Shown: positions 9,978 to 22,205, counted from the stretch's first letter. The stretch is DNA of 64,000 nt from Cristatella mucedo (GCA_009760855.2 WPIO01000242.1:1-64000); one strand, 5' to 3'. Notes: generated by a model from the sequence alone, not told the origin. A program made the numbers and translations.

Positions 9978-11775
9978 ATTTTTATATTATGGAGTGCTTG
10001 GTGCTGAAACCAGTAGACTCGTTGCTCAGTCGCGATAACTAGCCCAACGACAGTTCTTACTTATGGGTCTCACGCCCATGCTCATCTATACACGAGGGCC
10101 GCCGTAAGCGAGAAGCCACAAGCTCCACCGCTGCTGCTGGCGCAAGCGCGGCACATTGACGCACAGATCGTTGCCACCGCCGGCCTCCATCCTCAAAACG
10201 TGCACTGGTAGTCCAGTCCGAGTCTACCGAGGCGTGCACGCAATGTGCCATTCCCCCTCATGCCACCCGAAGTGGCCCGCTGTGCAGCTCGCCGTCGTCA
10301 GCTCTTGACGCAAGCCTGAGCACGACCGGCAGGGCAGCGCCTCCGCCTGAACCTCGCATCTCCGTCTAAGCGTCTCGCAATGGCGTCTCAAAGCTGCACG
10401 CTCAAAGCGGCCGTTGCTCACGAGCCACAGCGAGCGCACGGGTACTCGGTACGAGTGCTATACAATTGAACTATTTATACATAACTAGGTTTCACCCCGT
10501 TAAAACTCACGGGAAACATCTGAAGCCTCGTGAAGTCGTCGCTTCTGCTTCTTCCTCCTCAGTATCTTCGGTGCGTTGTTACTGCTGCAAACGGATTCTT
10601 CTTTCAGCTTCTACAGTACGCCTCTCAGCTGCCTTCTCTCGAGTCTCTGCCGCACGTTAGTTTCTTGTTTTTTTTCAGAATACTGATCGATATCATCCAG
10701 TCTTGCAATTCATTCGCAGTCATTTAACCAACTGTTAAACGAAAAACTCAGTATATGGAAATTAAAACCGGCCTGGGTGCAGCGTTTTATTGCACCAGCC
10801 AGGCGAGCAGCAGGCAGTGAGAAACAAAGTCGAGACGGGATGCCACAAATGCATGGACTAATTCGGATGTAGTATCTCTGTCTAAGCAAACCCGAATTTT
10901 AGCAAAGTAATGTAGCTTAAAGTAGGCAGACTTGATTGTGGAGCTGATGGGGCTGACGGAGTACTTGAAAAAGAAAGCTTTGCTTTTGTAAACCTCGAAA
11001 TGTTCCCATTATACTACTTCTCACCATCCTCGGCTGTCTCACTTAAGAGCAGCATATCTGCTTTGAAGCTTTTCCAATTTCTTTTAGGTCTCTTCCTTCT
11101 CTTGGTCAAGCCTACCTATCTGATATACTCTGAAATCGGGCAAAGGCATCGTATCACCCGCTCTAATCATTAACGTCTATCATCGGTGACTCCCACAAGC
11201 CTCAGACCCTTACAAAACCGTCTTGGTGTGTGTGTGTTTGTGTGTGTGCGTGTACGTGTGTGTGCACGCGTTTTCGCGAGCGCGTGTGTGCGTCTGTGCG
11301 TGTGTATATGCCGGCATGGGTATGCGTTCGTGATTTTATGTGATAGCGAGCTTTCACTATCTTTAGTGTTGCTTATCGCTTGGACTTCAGTTTTCCACAG
11401 CCATAATGCGGCTCTCTACTTTTTTCGCCTTTCATATCGCGCTCGCGACATTGCTGCAAGGCATTTGTGCTAGTAGCAAACCGCGTATAGCTTGCCATCT
11501 CTTGTTTACCCTTATGAGGCACGCCTGCTTGTGTCTGCTCAATCATCCGCTCTTCACTTCTTTCTTTCTTTCAAGTATACGTCGGCTTTTCACGTGGTGA
11601 CGGCAGTTTAATAATTGACCCGTTACCACCTAGCTTTTCATTCTGGCTTAGATGCAGCACGAACAACAACGGCAAAGTACGTAAAGCAACTAGTGCTGTG
11701 TGATGGGCAACAACTGCAAGGCAAAATCACCTGGACGGTGCCAAAAAGCCAAGCGACCAATCTCAGCCACAGCCA
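9978..11775. repeat. Large inverted repeat, right arm
   Basis: The reverse complement of 6010-7900. The GC-rich block recurs at about 10030-10450, LINE scraps at about 10840-11170 and the GT-rich microsatellite at about 11220-11300. It ends at GGCTGTGGCTGAGA read in reverse (11762-11775). The flanks (TTTTCAAA on the left, ATTAAAAG on the right) show no clear target duplication. Confidence 0.9.
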
Positions 11776-12149
11776 ATTAAAAGGACCCCGGACACGCGAA
11801 GAATCATTTCCCTATCTCGATCAATTTTGTAATGAATATATTTGAAAAACCACGATCGAGTAAAGCAGTGAAAGTCGAACCGCGAGGTGGCTAGGGACAA
11901 CTGTACACGGCCAGGTTCTGGCTCTCGCTCTTTAAAAGAAGGCGGTATTAGGCCCGTATTGTACGTTCCTCGCCACCTTAACTCTGCACGCTATCGTAGC
12001 AAAGCTTTCCACGAAAACCGCCGCCCATTCATGTGACCGCCAAGTTTCACCATTTTCCATTGAAACTATCTTCCACGACGGCTTGCAAAAAAGTTAAATA
12101 GCTCCCGGTTCTTTCTCGGCTAGATTATTGTAACAAGCTCGCTATTAGG
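11776..12149. other. No recognised feature
   Basis: Unique spacer after the inverted repeat. No family is recognised. Confidence 0.4.
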
Positions 12150-12420
12150 ACACCATACACGCCGTCTCAAAAGCGACCGTCGATCAGCTGATGTGGTGGT
12201 TTGGCTTCGAGACCAGTGCGCTTTAATAGTTCGCTGAATGGATCGTTGGACGAGACGGCGTTATTGACTCTGATGTCGTCCACAAAAGAATAGATCCACC
12301 GGCGAACGAGTGGGGTCACGGCCTGAAATTTATTTACCAAGGCTGACATTATTTCAGGGGTTACCGTCAAGCGAAAGTCCAGACAAGCTAAGCAGAAACG
12401 TCTGCCCTTTAATTCGACAG
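12150..12420 (-). mobile_element. Decayed LTR-retrotransposon reverse transcriptase fragment (gypsy-like)
   Basis: Minus-strand translation reads TVTPEIMSALVNKF, then SFVDDIRVN, then LLKRTGLEAKPP and DGRF. This matches my memory of the gypsy-class order: PEIM, an [FY]VDDI catalytic box about 30 residues on, then a GL-x-x-K-x-P stretch. The frame begins at a TTG and breaks on both sides, so it is a relic. No LTR or other domain was found nearby. The assignment rests on motif spacing only. Confidence 0.5.
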
Positions 12421-12814
12421 CCTGATAGCCCTACAGTGACTGGTGAACGCATGTTTTTAGATATGTTTTCGCAGGTGTTTTCGATGTTGCATCGCTCACA
12501 TACTTTTTGCCACGAAGGAAGCATCATCCCTAATACAGACGTTTTCTTACCTTGTGTAGCAAAACATCACAATATCGATGGTCCCAGTTAAACGAAATAC
12601 GTATCCAATCTTACACAGCCATCCTAACACATCAGCTCCATCTCAACTATGCCAACCAGCATGAGCACAAAGAACTTTAGCAACTTTTCCCTCGGGGAGC
12701 TGAGCTCACGAGCCACTGCCCGAGCCGTTTCACCTCAGCTACGAAAAGGACAGATTTAATATCAAGACAGAGCAATATTACATACACTGTAGTCTTGCAA
12801 GACATCAAAACTGA
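12421..12814. other. No recognised feature
   Basis: No gene-like frame. It may be more of the decayed LTR element. Confidence 0.4.
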
Positions 12815-14385
12815 AGGGTAATACAAATGATAACAATAATGCCAAAATATTTGTTTAGCGCCGTCAGAAAACTCAATGTCTTTCCAGGCACTTCACATTT
12901 GCTGCAATGGAAACACTGCCGAATAGTTTTATTGGTAGCATGCTCACTAAACGACGAAAATAACTTGGTTATGGGTGACATGCACAATTTTAGCATGCGA
13001 CGTGTGATTAGTGGCATCATGCACGGTGTCAGCACGCAAAGGCACATAAAGTTCGAATCAGAGAGACCCACTAAATGGATTGACAAATAGGTGCGTTTTT
13101 AGTTTCTTTTCAAATGTGGTCAAGTCAAGGGATGTCGTAGCGGAAGTCGGGATTGAGTTCCACGCTTTGGGAGCATAGCAACTAAAGCCGCGCCTCCAAA
13201 GTATCTGAGGTTAGTATGAGGTGTAGGTAGACGATTAGATTCCGAAAGTGAGAAAGTGAGTGGTACGATGCCTTGCCTGGTGGGGGAGTAGATCTGAGAG
13301 ATAGGCTGGAGCCAAACAATGAAGGGACCTAAAAGTGAATGGCTAAAACCTTGAAGTCGATGCGTTGCTTGACTTGTAGCCAGTGCAAGTCAGCAAGAAG
13401 TGGTGCAATGTGGCAACCGCCACGCTCACGACAGACAAGCCTAGCTGAAGAGTTTTGCACTTTCTGTAAGCATTTGATTGCAAAGGCTGGTAGACCAGCA
13501 AGCAATGAGTTACAGAGGTCTAGACGGAATGTCAACACTGCATGGATCAACTTAAAAGTGGTATCCCTGTCGAAAAAATCTTAATTTTAGCAATTCTATG
13601 TAGTTGAATGTAGGCAGACTTGATTATGGAGCTGGTGTTGTCGTCTAACGAAAGGTCACTTTGGAACGCGAAACCTGGGTTTCGTGCAGATTCAACTTAA
13701 GATATGCTGACAGAGCCAATTTTGAGCGTTACCTTTCCAATTTCTGAATCGCACTTGTTTTGCCTATAACTAGTAAGATTGTTAAATTATCATTCCATTT
13801 GAGAAAATTTGCTGCCATTAATGTGTGGATGCCATCAATACATACAGCAAGGGAGTTACGAGAATTCGACGTGCTGGAGGGCTGGGAGGGATCAAAGCAA
13901 AGGTATAACTGAGTGTCATCCGTATAAAATTGAATACCAAGATTGTGCTTGGCAATCACATCACAAAGAGGAGGAGTTTAAACCGTGAACAGAACCGGAC
14001 CAAGCACGGAGCCCTGAGGTACCCCATATTTCAGAGGCTCATCCGACGATCTTTGTCCATTCACATCAATACCCTGGAGTCTGCCACTGAAATAGGACCT
14101 GTGGCATTGCAGAGCAGAGCCAGTGATGCCCAGGCGAGATGAGAGACGCTCTAGAAGAACGCGGTGATCAATAGCATCAACAGCTGCCGAAAAGATCGAG
14201 GAAAACAAGCAGAGATACTCTACCCATGTCTGCATTCCTAAGTAGGTCGGCTTATACCCGAAACATTGCTGACTTTGAGGACTGATAAGCTCTCAATTCA
14301 GTCTGGAAGTGACTAGCAAGGTTTGAAGTTTAAATATATGAGTTCAGCTGGTCTGCCACGATTCGTAGCAGCGTCTTGAAATAAA
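12815..14385 (-). mobile_element. LINE family A, 5'-truncated copy with reverse transcriptase
   Basis: A minus-strand copy read from the reverse transcriptase (LERLSSRLGITGSALQ, GVPQGSVLGPVLFTV, FYTDDTQLYLCFD) to the 3' part (LVCRERGGCHIAPLLADLHW and the GCATG-rich untranslated block). The catalytic box is YTDD. It is broken by frameshifts. The left end keeps the CACTTCACATTTGCTGCAA block, but the hairpin is diverged. Confidence 0.85.
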
Positions 14386-14930
14386 ATTATCTAGGAATGC
14401 ATTTGAACGACTATAACGAACCGGTAATTAGCTAGCACAATCATACCTACTTGGCAGGTTACTGACAGCCAGAGAACCTAACGCCACCGCTGGCGTGACT
14501 GAATCAGCCCCAAGCAGTAAGCGTTTACATCTCCACAGGCACGTCATTCCTTACACGCTACGGTCAAGCAACAAACAGATGAGCTTTAAATAGGTCTTAG
14601 CTGAACCGTTTTCCTTTTAAAAGTTACTCAACAGCATCGCTTTTTGAAAGTGGATTCTGGAACAGACGAGAAACGCTAGTAGCAATTGGTATCCGGGGGA
14701 GGGGGAATTCTTTCTTAGGGCTACCGAATTGTTAGCTCTGTGTCGTTCGCGAACGAAATGCTGACCGATCCGGAACATGGCAGCGATAAAGAGCACTTAT
14801 ATTTCAAGATAACAAGACCATATCACTAGTGGAGAAAAGTCTATTCGAGAGAGGGCGTCACGCGTCCGATAACAGCCAGGACGTATACAAACCTTTGCAC
14901 GACCCAAAGCCAGCTCAGCACTCAGCTCAA
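14386..14930. other. No recognised feature
   Basis: No coding-like frame or repeat match. A short GGGGGAGGGGG run lies near 14697. Confidence 0.4.
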
Positions 14931-15890
14931 CCGCTTAGTCCAAGCTGACTGCCTATTACATTGCTGCGAATTTGACACTGCCCAATACCCAATTAACAAA
15001 TAACCGGTTTCAAGTCCTGCTCAATCAGCTCGAAATCTAGGTGTCATATTCTTAAGTCACCTCTCGCTAGACGACAACGTCAGCTCCACAATCAAGTCTG
15101 CCTACTTTCGGATACATAACGTTACTAAAATTCGGGCTTGTTCAGATAAGGATACTAAGTCTAAGTTGGTCCATGCATTTGTGACTTTCAATCTCACTTC
15201 TATAACTCACCGCTTGCCGGCCTACAGGAATGTGTGATCAGGCAATAACAGCTGGTGCTAAGTTCCGCAGCTAGGTTTGTCTGTCGTGAGCGCCACAGTT
15301 GCCACATTGAAACACTTCTCGCTGACCTGCACTGGCTACCAGTCAAGCAACGGATCGACTTCAAGGTTTTATTGCTCGCTTTTAGGTCACTTCATCTTTG
15401 GACTCAGCCTGTCTCTAAGATCTACTCCCTTACCAGGCCAAACATCGTACCACCCGCTTTTCCGAATCCAACAGTTTACCAATAAAAAAACCAGTTTACT
15501 AACCTCAAATCCTTTGGAGACCGTGCATTTAGTTCGTATATTCCCAAAGTCTGGAACTCACTCCCTATTTGCGTCAAACATCCTGTGACTCGACCTCATT
15601 TAAATAGAACTTAAAACACCTATTTAGGATAGCATTTAGTGGGTCCCTGTGTTTCGTAAATCACGTGCTTATGTGTGCTGACACTGTGCATGCTGCCACT
15701 AACCACACTTGCATGCTGACCCTGTGCATGTCACCCTAACCAAGGTATTCATGTTATTTATCAAGCATGATATTACTAACAATTCAATCGCGTTTTCCTT
15801 TGCGGCAAATGTAAAGCGCCTAGAAACAGATTTCGTTCTCTGATGATGCTTTATCAAGTGCATTATTATTATATTATTATAAGCCGTTAT
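14931..15890 (+). mobile_element. LINE family A, 3' kilobase (plus strand)
   Basis: Plus-strand copy from the late reverse transcriptase region to the 3' end. Visible parts are the SSARFVCRERHSCHIETLL-like thumb, the AAACACCTATTTAGGATAGC block, the GCATGCTGACCCTGTGCATG block, the hairpin tail and ATT repeats ending near 15882. It is frameshifted throughout. Confidence 0.85.
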
Positions 15891-16865
15891 AATCAGGATC
15901 CGTTGGTAATTGTGATCTCAGCAGTGATAATCTGACTGATTTAGCCTACCTCCGTTTTAAAGCTAACGGATGTAATGACTGATTCATGTGAAACTTAAAC
16001 TATTCCTGGTGTTCACTATTCTGTAGTGGTTGCCTCTAAGAAACTATTCCTGGTGTTCACTATTCTGTAGTGGTTGCCTCTAAGCTAGTCTGCTTGCGTA
16101 GAGAGGCCCTGTTGACAGCCTGTTACTAATACTCTGCAGGATTACTGACGTTCAACGCACCAGTAAGAATAGCCAGAGCCGAATTGAGGAAGCACTTCCG
16201 GTGAACCTATCTGCCAACGTTCGTCGTGGCCATTGTCTAGTAACTCTTGAGCGTACGTCTTATCCGCTTCTGATACCGCGTACGCTCGCCGGACCAAGCG
16301 TTGCATCTTCAAAAATTATGCAGTTGATGACGGCTGTGCCTAGCTATTGAATCGCATCGCAGCATTAATTAAATGATGAGACGGCGATACTTATTTGACC
16401 TGGGCGTTACAGCTGAAGAGCATATTGCTGGACACGAGTTGTACCCGTGCTCCATCAAGTTATCTAACTGCCCAACTAAGACTCGCTGTTCAAAAGGCTG
16501 GGCGAGTCTTTCTGCATGAGGACAACTGGTCCGACGGCTAGCGTGAGAGCAGGATTTTTCACACGACTGACGAAAATCTAAATGTTCCCTGCTTTATCGA
16601 AGGAGACAGCTCTCGGGCACTAAATTCCCTAGCCTGTGCACATTTGCCTGATTCCTGTCAAAGGATATTGACAGATCTTCGCCATAATTGTTACTAATAT
16701 AGTCATAAATAAGGATACAGTCATAATAAATTAGGATATAGTCATAAATAAGTCATAATTGTTACTAAAGTCATAAACATACACTAGTCATAAATAAGGA
16801 GCCTTCAACAACGAGAGAGGGCTCTCAGGCATCGAAGAGGGTACTGGGTATTTTTGGCATAGGGG
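15891..16865. other. Unrecognised spacer with a 44-bp duplication and AT-rich short repeats
   Basis: Contains a perfect 44-bp tandem duplication (15997-16084) and an AT-rich patch with repeated AGTCATAAATAAGGA-like units at about 16690-16800. No gene is seen. Confidence 0.6.
15997..16084. repeat. Perfect 44-bp tandem duplication
   Basis: AAACTATTCCTGGTGTTCAC starts at 15997 and again at 16041. Both copies run to GGTTGCCTCTAAG without a difference. Confidence 0.95.
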
Positions 16866-17885
16866 TCTCAAATAATAATAATAATAAAAATAATGCACTT
16901 GATAAAGTGACCTCAGAGAACTTCATCTCTTTCTAGGCGCTTTACATTTGCTGCAGAGGGAAATGCGATTGAATGGTGAGTAATATCATGCTGGATAAAC
17001 AACGTGAATAACATTGTTAAGAGTGAAATATACAGGGTCTGCACGCAAGTGTGGTTAGTGGCAGCCTGTACAGTGTCAGCACGCATAAGCAGATGAAGGA
17101 CAAATTACAGGGACCCGCTAAAGGCTGTCATAAAAAGATGTTTTTTAGGTTCTTTTTAAAGATGTAATGTAATTTTATGTTATGTTATGTCATGTAATGT
17201 AATGTAATGTATCTCTGTCTGTAACTCCACAAAGTCGTAAAGACCATGTGGGTGTTACGCAGGAGAGTTTTGTATAGCGTACTCACAGCCTAAGCGGCTT
17301 TCGGTACGCATTCGGTAGCCAACAGACTTCGTCTCACGCCACAAAGAGAAAGTGGGAAGCATAGCAGAGTCAGGAGAGCAGTTGAGGTAGTGAGTAGCAT
17401 AGAAGTAGCAGCTAAGGACCGCTGAAAAGGATGTGCCATAGTCGGCAGTAGGAGTAAGATGGTTAAGTCAGGAGATGTTCTGAGGCAAATCGCGAGTGAG
17501 TTCCAGGCCTTCGGAGTATACGAACTAAATGCACGGTCTCCAAAGAATTTAAGGTTTGTACGAGGTAATGGTAAACTGCTGGATTTCGAAAAGCAGGTGG
17601 TACGATGCTTGGCCTGGTGGGAGAGTAGATCTAAGGGATAGCCTGGAGCCAAAAAATGGAGTGACCTAAAAGTGAGCGACTAAACGTTGAAGTCGATCCG
17701 TTGCTCGACTGGTAGCCAGTGCGGGTCGGCGAGAAGTGGTGTGATGTGGCAACTACGACGTTCGCGACAGACAAGCCTAACTGCGGATTTCTGCACCAGT
17801 TGTTATCGCCTGATTGCACATGCCAGTAAGCCAGCAAGCAGTGAGTTACAGAAGTCAAGCCGGGATGTCACAAGTGACTGTAACT
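16866..17885 (-). mobile_element. LINE family A 3' part, split by LINE B
   Basis: Minus-strand copy with the ATT tail at the left (AATAATAATAATAA), then the hairpin, the GCATG-rich block and the 3' end of the coding part, which resumes at 17462 (GTTAAGTCAGGAGATGTTCT). The copy is interrupted at 17165-17455 by a LINE family B tail. Frames are broken. Confidence 0.85.
17165..17455 (-). mobile_element. LINE family B 3' end, nested, with target duplication
   Basis: A second LINE family. On the minus strand it ends in a (TTACA)n repeat, seen here as TAATGTAATGTATCTCTGTC at the left end. The body is almost the same as 35400-35665 and 44881-45146 (TAACTCCACAAAGTC, CGGTAGCCAACAGACTTCGT). AAGATG occurs at 17159-17164 and again at 17456-17461, and LINE A continues after it: a 6-bp target duplication. 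Confidence 0.85.
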
Positions 17886-18560
17886 ATGGCTGATGGATTG
17901 ATTCTTTAGAGCACACATTACACCTCTCTTCTCTCTCTACGCTGTCGCCGGTAGGCTACTCATTTGCAAGTGCTTACACGTAAATTAGGGAAGCTATTTC
18001 TACTGCGGATGCTGCAGTAACATTGGCCGGTACCTTGCTCGCTGTCTTCTTGCTAAAATATTTAGGTAGAGAAGCAAGAGTATGCAGTTAGCTGCAAGGT
18101 GACATGTCCTGGCATGCCGATGCTAGCAGGATTCAAGCCTAGCCGGAAAGGTGAAAGCTGCAATTGCTTGTTATCGGGGTTGTTATACAAGTTCATTATA
18201 GCTCGGGTACCGTTGGCGCTCGTGATTGCAGCCTGACACACGTCGTCTCCTGCTCATTTGACGATGCGTATGGCTATACTGTCGTTGTGGCTTTTCTGCG
18301 GGCGTACTACACTACTGTAACGCCGAAGGCTCGGCGGGGTAGGCTTGACCTGCCGCTTACCTAGCGGCGTAGCCTATCGCCTAATGCCGTCCGGTGCGCG
18401 CCTACGCGCAATAAGCTGGCCGCCACGAAACGAGCGTTTCTGGCGCTGACCTGCTTACCGTTACTAAAGGGGGTCGTGAGTCCGCGGCGTGAATTGGAAG
18501 CGAGACACAGATTGGGGATTTTACTGAACTTTATTCGCAAGCGCACAAAGTCGCTGCGCG
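17886..18560. other. No recognised gene; GC content rises to the right
   Basis: Unrecognised sequence. On the minus strand, GCGAATAAAGTTCAGTAAAA near 18520-18540 resembles a polyadenylation region, perhaps of an LTR (see the array at 18611). Confidence 0.3.
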
Positions 18561-18610
18561 TCTAGTTCAGCTTTATCTCCACACTCCTCGCACGTTCTCA
18601 ACTGCACCAA

Positions 18611-19270
18611 CACTCTTGCGGAGGGAATACTCCTCCACACTAAGCGCGACCCGGACCCTAAACCCTAACCGGTGAACTAGGAATCCGTTCCCACCTGTGC
18701 CGAGGGAATACCCCAAACACGCCAACGTAAACACTCTTGCGGAGGGAATACTCCTCCGCACTGAAGCGCATACCGGAGTCTAAACCCCGACCGGTGAACT
18801 AGAACTCGGTTTCCACTAGTGCGACCGGAATACTCCACACACGCCAACTCAAGCACTCTTGCGGAGGAAATACTTCTTCACACTGGGGCTGCTTACGTGT
18901 ATAATGGGAAACGACCCAAATAGACGGAGCCCGAACCAGAGTCTAAACCCTGACCGGTGAACTAGAACTCGGTTTCCAACAGTGTGGAAGGAATACTTCA
19001 CACACGCCACCTCGAACACTCTTGCGGAGGGAATACTTCTCCACACTGGGGCTGCTTACGAGTATAATGGGAAACGACCCAAATAGACGGAGCCTGAACC
19101 AGAGTCTAAACCCTGACCGGGAACTAGAACTCGGTTTCCACCAGTGCGGCAGGAATACTCCACACACGCCAACTCAAGCACTCCTGTGGAGGAAATACTT
19201 CTCCACACTGAAGCGCGAACCGGAGCCCAAACCCTACCCGGAGAACTAGGGCTCCACAGACGCCAACTAC
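18611..19270. repeat. Tandem array with 121/122- and 162/163-bp units
   Basis: Units begin with CACTCTTGCGGAGG or a close variant at 18611, 18732, 18854, 19017 and 19179, giving spacings of 121, 122, 163 and 162 bp. The two long units carry an extra 40-bp block, including GGGAAACGACCCAAATAGAC. Each unit also contains a weaker inner copy of its first 30 bp. All open frames across it come from the repeat. Confidence 0.9.
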
Positions 19271-21340
19271 GCCTAGCTCGCACCGGCAAAACCCTATGCC
19301 GAGACCACGTGCTAGCGCGAACGCACAAAACACAAAAGAACACAAAATGCCAGCCCGGGCGCGATACGACCGTTTTCGGTGGAGTTCCACCGAATCCTCT
19401 TAGAGCTGTCTCGTCCTGTTCCGTCCATCGTCGGCGGACAGCCCGCCCTCCTCCCTCGCTTTCAGAGAAACGAGTGCCCGACGGCGTCGAGGCGCAGAGC
19501 CGGACCAAAGACAAAAGACACGAGGCAAAAAGACCCAGAGCGAGCGTCGCTCAACTCTTAAATACTTGGCTGAGACAATGGGGCAAGAGCTTAGTGGTAT
19601 TGGGCCCGACACCATGGCCCATTACGGTGAGGAATTAATACCGGCACTAGGCCACTGGAATGTCCCCTCTGTCCAGCTTGAATGGCGAATGGGTTCCACA
19701 CGATTCTTTTTGGACAGAGTGATGGCGAAGGTTGACAGGCCAGTCAACATCAATCAGCCGCTCCCGCGGGTATCGGACCAATTCTAAAGGCCGACTCGCC
19801 ACCACTGGTCAGGGAGCTTCCTGGCTTGCTCTTAAGCGCTTCCTCTCTAACCGCACTGACGCTCCTCTCTGCTCACTGCAACCGCACTGACGCTCCTCTC
19901 TGGCTTACTGCTCCAGGACAAAGGGGCTCTAGCCCGGCGCCGAACAGCTCTTGTTCGCGCTAAAATTCAGCCAAGGCCAGCAGGGCGCTACACTACACTT
20001 TCTAGCTCGGGGGCCTGTTTCTTGCATGCTTTTCGCTCCCGTGCACGTTCTTGCACAACGCAAAGGTCTCTGCTGCAAAAAGAATGGGCCAGCCATCTCT
20101 CTTCGGTAGAAAACAGACATGCCCGGTACATTGTTTTAGGCTAACGGCTAGATTCGCAGGCCGTCTATAAACGTGCGGAGACGCGCTTGCAGGGTGGTGT
20201 GTGCTCGGGCACAAGCATAAGATGATAGGATTTAGCCGAACGTCCTGCGAAACTTGAAGTGCACGCAAGGGCGTTCAAAGTACAATGGAATTCTTATGCT
20301 TGGAATTATCGCGGGAAAGCGCATTCGTCTTGTATTGCAGCTCAGTTCGACGCTTCGCATTGAAACGGCGGCGCACTACATCAACAGAGTCTGACGATTA
20401 GGAACCGTTTAAGTAGCAGCAAGTGGCTAAACGAATAGAAATCTCTACTCATGTATCAGTCAATAAGTTTTACCGTCGTTTTCGAGCGAGTTGTCGCTGT
20501 ACGATGTGGCTAGAGCTGGTTGCCTGTAACCCCCAGTGGTTGTCGAACAGGCTGCTCTACGTGAAGGGCACAGTCTTGCTGCATTAAGATAAGAGAGCTG
20601 TCTGCTTCTGCCGTACTCTTCTACCGGCGGCATACCTGCTCGCGCGCGCGCACCTGTGCGCACGCATCGTGAGGAGGCAACTGCGACTCGTTAGCCGTGC
20701 TTCGAGGTGCCGCCTTCGCAGGTCACGTGTCACGCGCCGACAAAGAGTGGCACAACGTTAACTGTGCTACGTTTGTGGCCTGAGGACTTGAGTGCACAAG
20801 CTATCCCGCACTGCGTGTTTGTGAGGCGTACGGATCTCAATCCAAAACAGCTGGTTTTCCTCAGTTGTAGAAACCTGCTGATAAACCCAGCAGACTCCTT
20901 GCTTAGGGAGATGCCATTTACTGAAACATTTTATCATAATTTGCTCTGCAGCAGTTTTGCTCTGGAAGAGCTTACACACGGACGGTTATGGTGCAGCACA
21001 GAATTCTAAACTTTAACCTTGCTCAATCTACCTAGCTTTATTTGTTTAATTAATCAGTCTACTCGCATGCCGAACCGGTTCCATTTGGAATTTCACCTCC
21101 GGGCAGAGCCGTTCGGCATCCGCTAGCTGTCAGAGGATGCTGAATGATTTAGGGAGATACTATTGGGGAGAGTGTCCTGCGCAGAGTTGCCACCAGCCGG
21201 AAGGGGCTAGGAAAATTATTTTTTGGGCAATCGGCTTCATGATTGTCAGATGCAAAGACAAATTTCATAAAATGGTTTCTGCGTCTGCAATGATTTGATG
21301 CCAAATCAGGTCGTCACTCACTATCACTGCAGTGCAAAGC
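19271..21340. other. No recognised gene; GC-rich left half
   Basis: 19271-19560 is GC-rich and could be part of the same element as the tandem array. 19830-19920 has a short direct repeat (ACCGCACTGACGCTCCTCTC, twice). The frame at 20707-21009 shows no family features. Confidence 0.4.
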
Positions 21341-21344
21341 TATC

Positions 21345-21550
21345 TGCCGTTTGATTTTGCGCCGTCTGAAGAGCTCCAGAGTCATAGCCTTGAAGGTAAG
21401 GCGATTGCTCTTCACCACCCAGATCATCGGTTCGAGTCCTGCAGTGAACGATCCATTATTGCCCACTGAAAACGGCGGTAATCGCCGTATAGGCTCCTCT
21501 GCTGCTATACAAACGAGGCCGTTTAATCGCCTAAGCTTTGGCTTTAAATA
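21345..21550 (+). mobile_element. SINE family 2
   Basis: tRNA-derived head with an A-box-like CCTTGAAGGTAAGGCG and an exact B-box-type GGTTCGAGTCC. The body follows with ATCCATTATTGCCCACTG, GGCTCCTCTGCTGCTATAC and CCGTTTAATCGCCTAAGC. Its body is shared with copies at 32455, 57293, 57422 and 61175, and is unlike SINE family 1. Confidence 0.8.
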
Positions 21551-22205
21551 TTATTCCAAAAAGTGGTCAAAGCTCTGACTCTCGAGTTCGACACCTTTCA
21601 GCGCACGGCCCACGTGGGTCCTTTAGCAGATATATGCATGACGAGAACTACTTTGTCTAATATATCTATGGTACACACCGATCAGCGAGACCTTACGTGT
21701 CATTGCAGATCCGCTCAAGTAAGAAATGGCTTTAAAAGTAGCATTGGCATGGTCAGTTCTGATCGCAGCCGATTGGTCAAGTTGAGCGGTGGAGTATATG
21801 GCCTGTCAAAGTTTTGCCTCTGCAGCTAGTCGAAACTGCAGGAAGCCTTGAAGCGGGCGATTATAGGAGCTCCGCTGTAGAAACTTTGCTCCCTTTTACT
21901 TGTATTATTGCTCGCTTGGCAGCTGCTTTTCCATAAATATAATAAATAAATTCTCTTTCACTCATTCTTTCAGTCTACTTGTGTGCTCCTTGTCCCTCTC
22001 CGAACCCTCCTTTATATCTTCCCACACCTCACCATCTTGCAAATTCTCTTTCTGCCTCCTACGTGTTCTCTGACCATATGGTCGATCCCACGCCATCTGT
22101 TTCTCACTTCGTCTATTCTCTCACCCTCTGCCTTTCTCTATTTTACCTCTTCCTTTACAGTCTGGTCTGCCTCTGGCTTGCGCCCACTCCCTTCCTCCCG
22201 GTCTT
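21551..22205. other. Pyrimidine-rich spacer
   Basis: Unrecognised. From about 21960 the plus strand is CT-rich, becoming CCCT repeats at 22220-22275. Confidence 0.5.

Noticed and set aside
19056-19638. Overlapping 152- and 164-codon frames
   Set aside because: They run through the tandem array and its GC-rich flank on both strands and reflect composition only.
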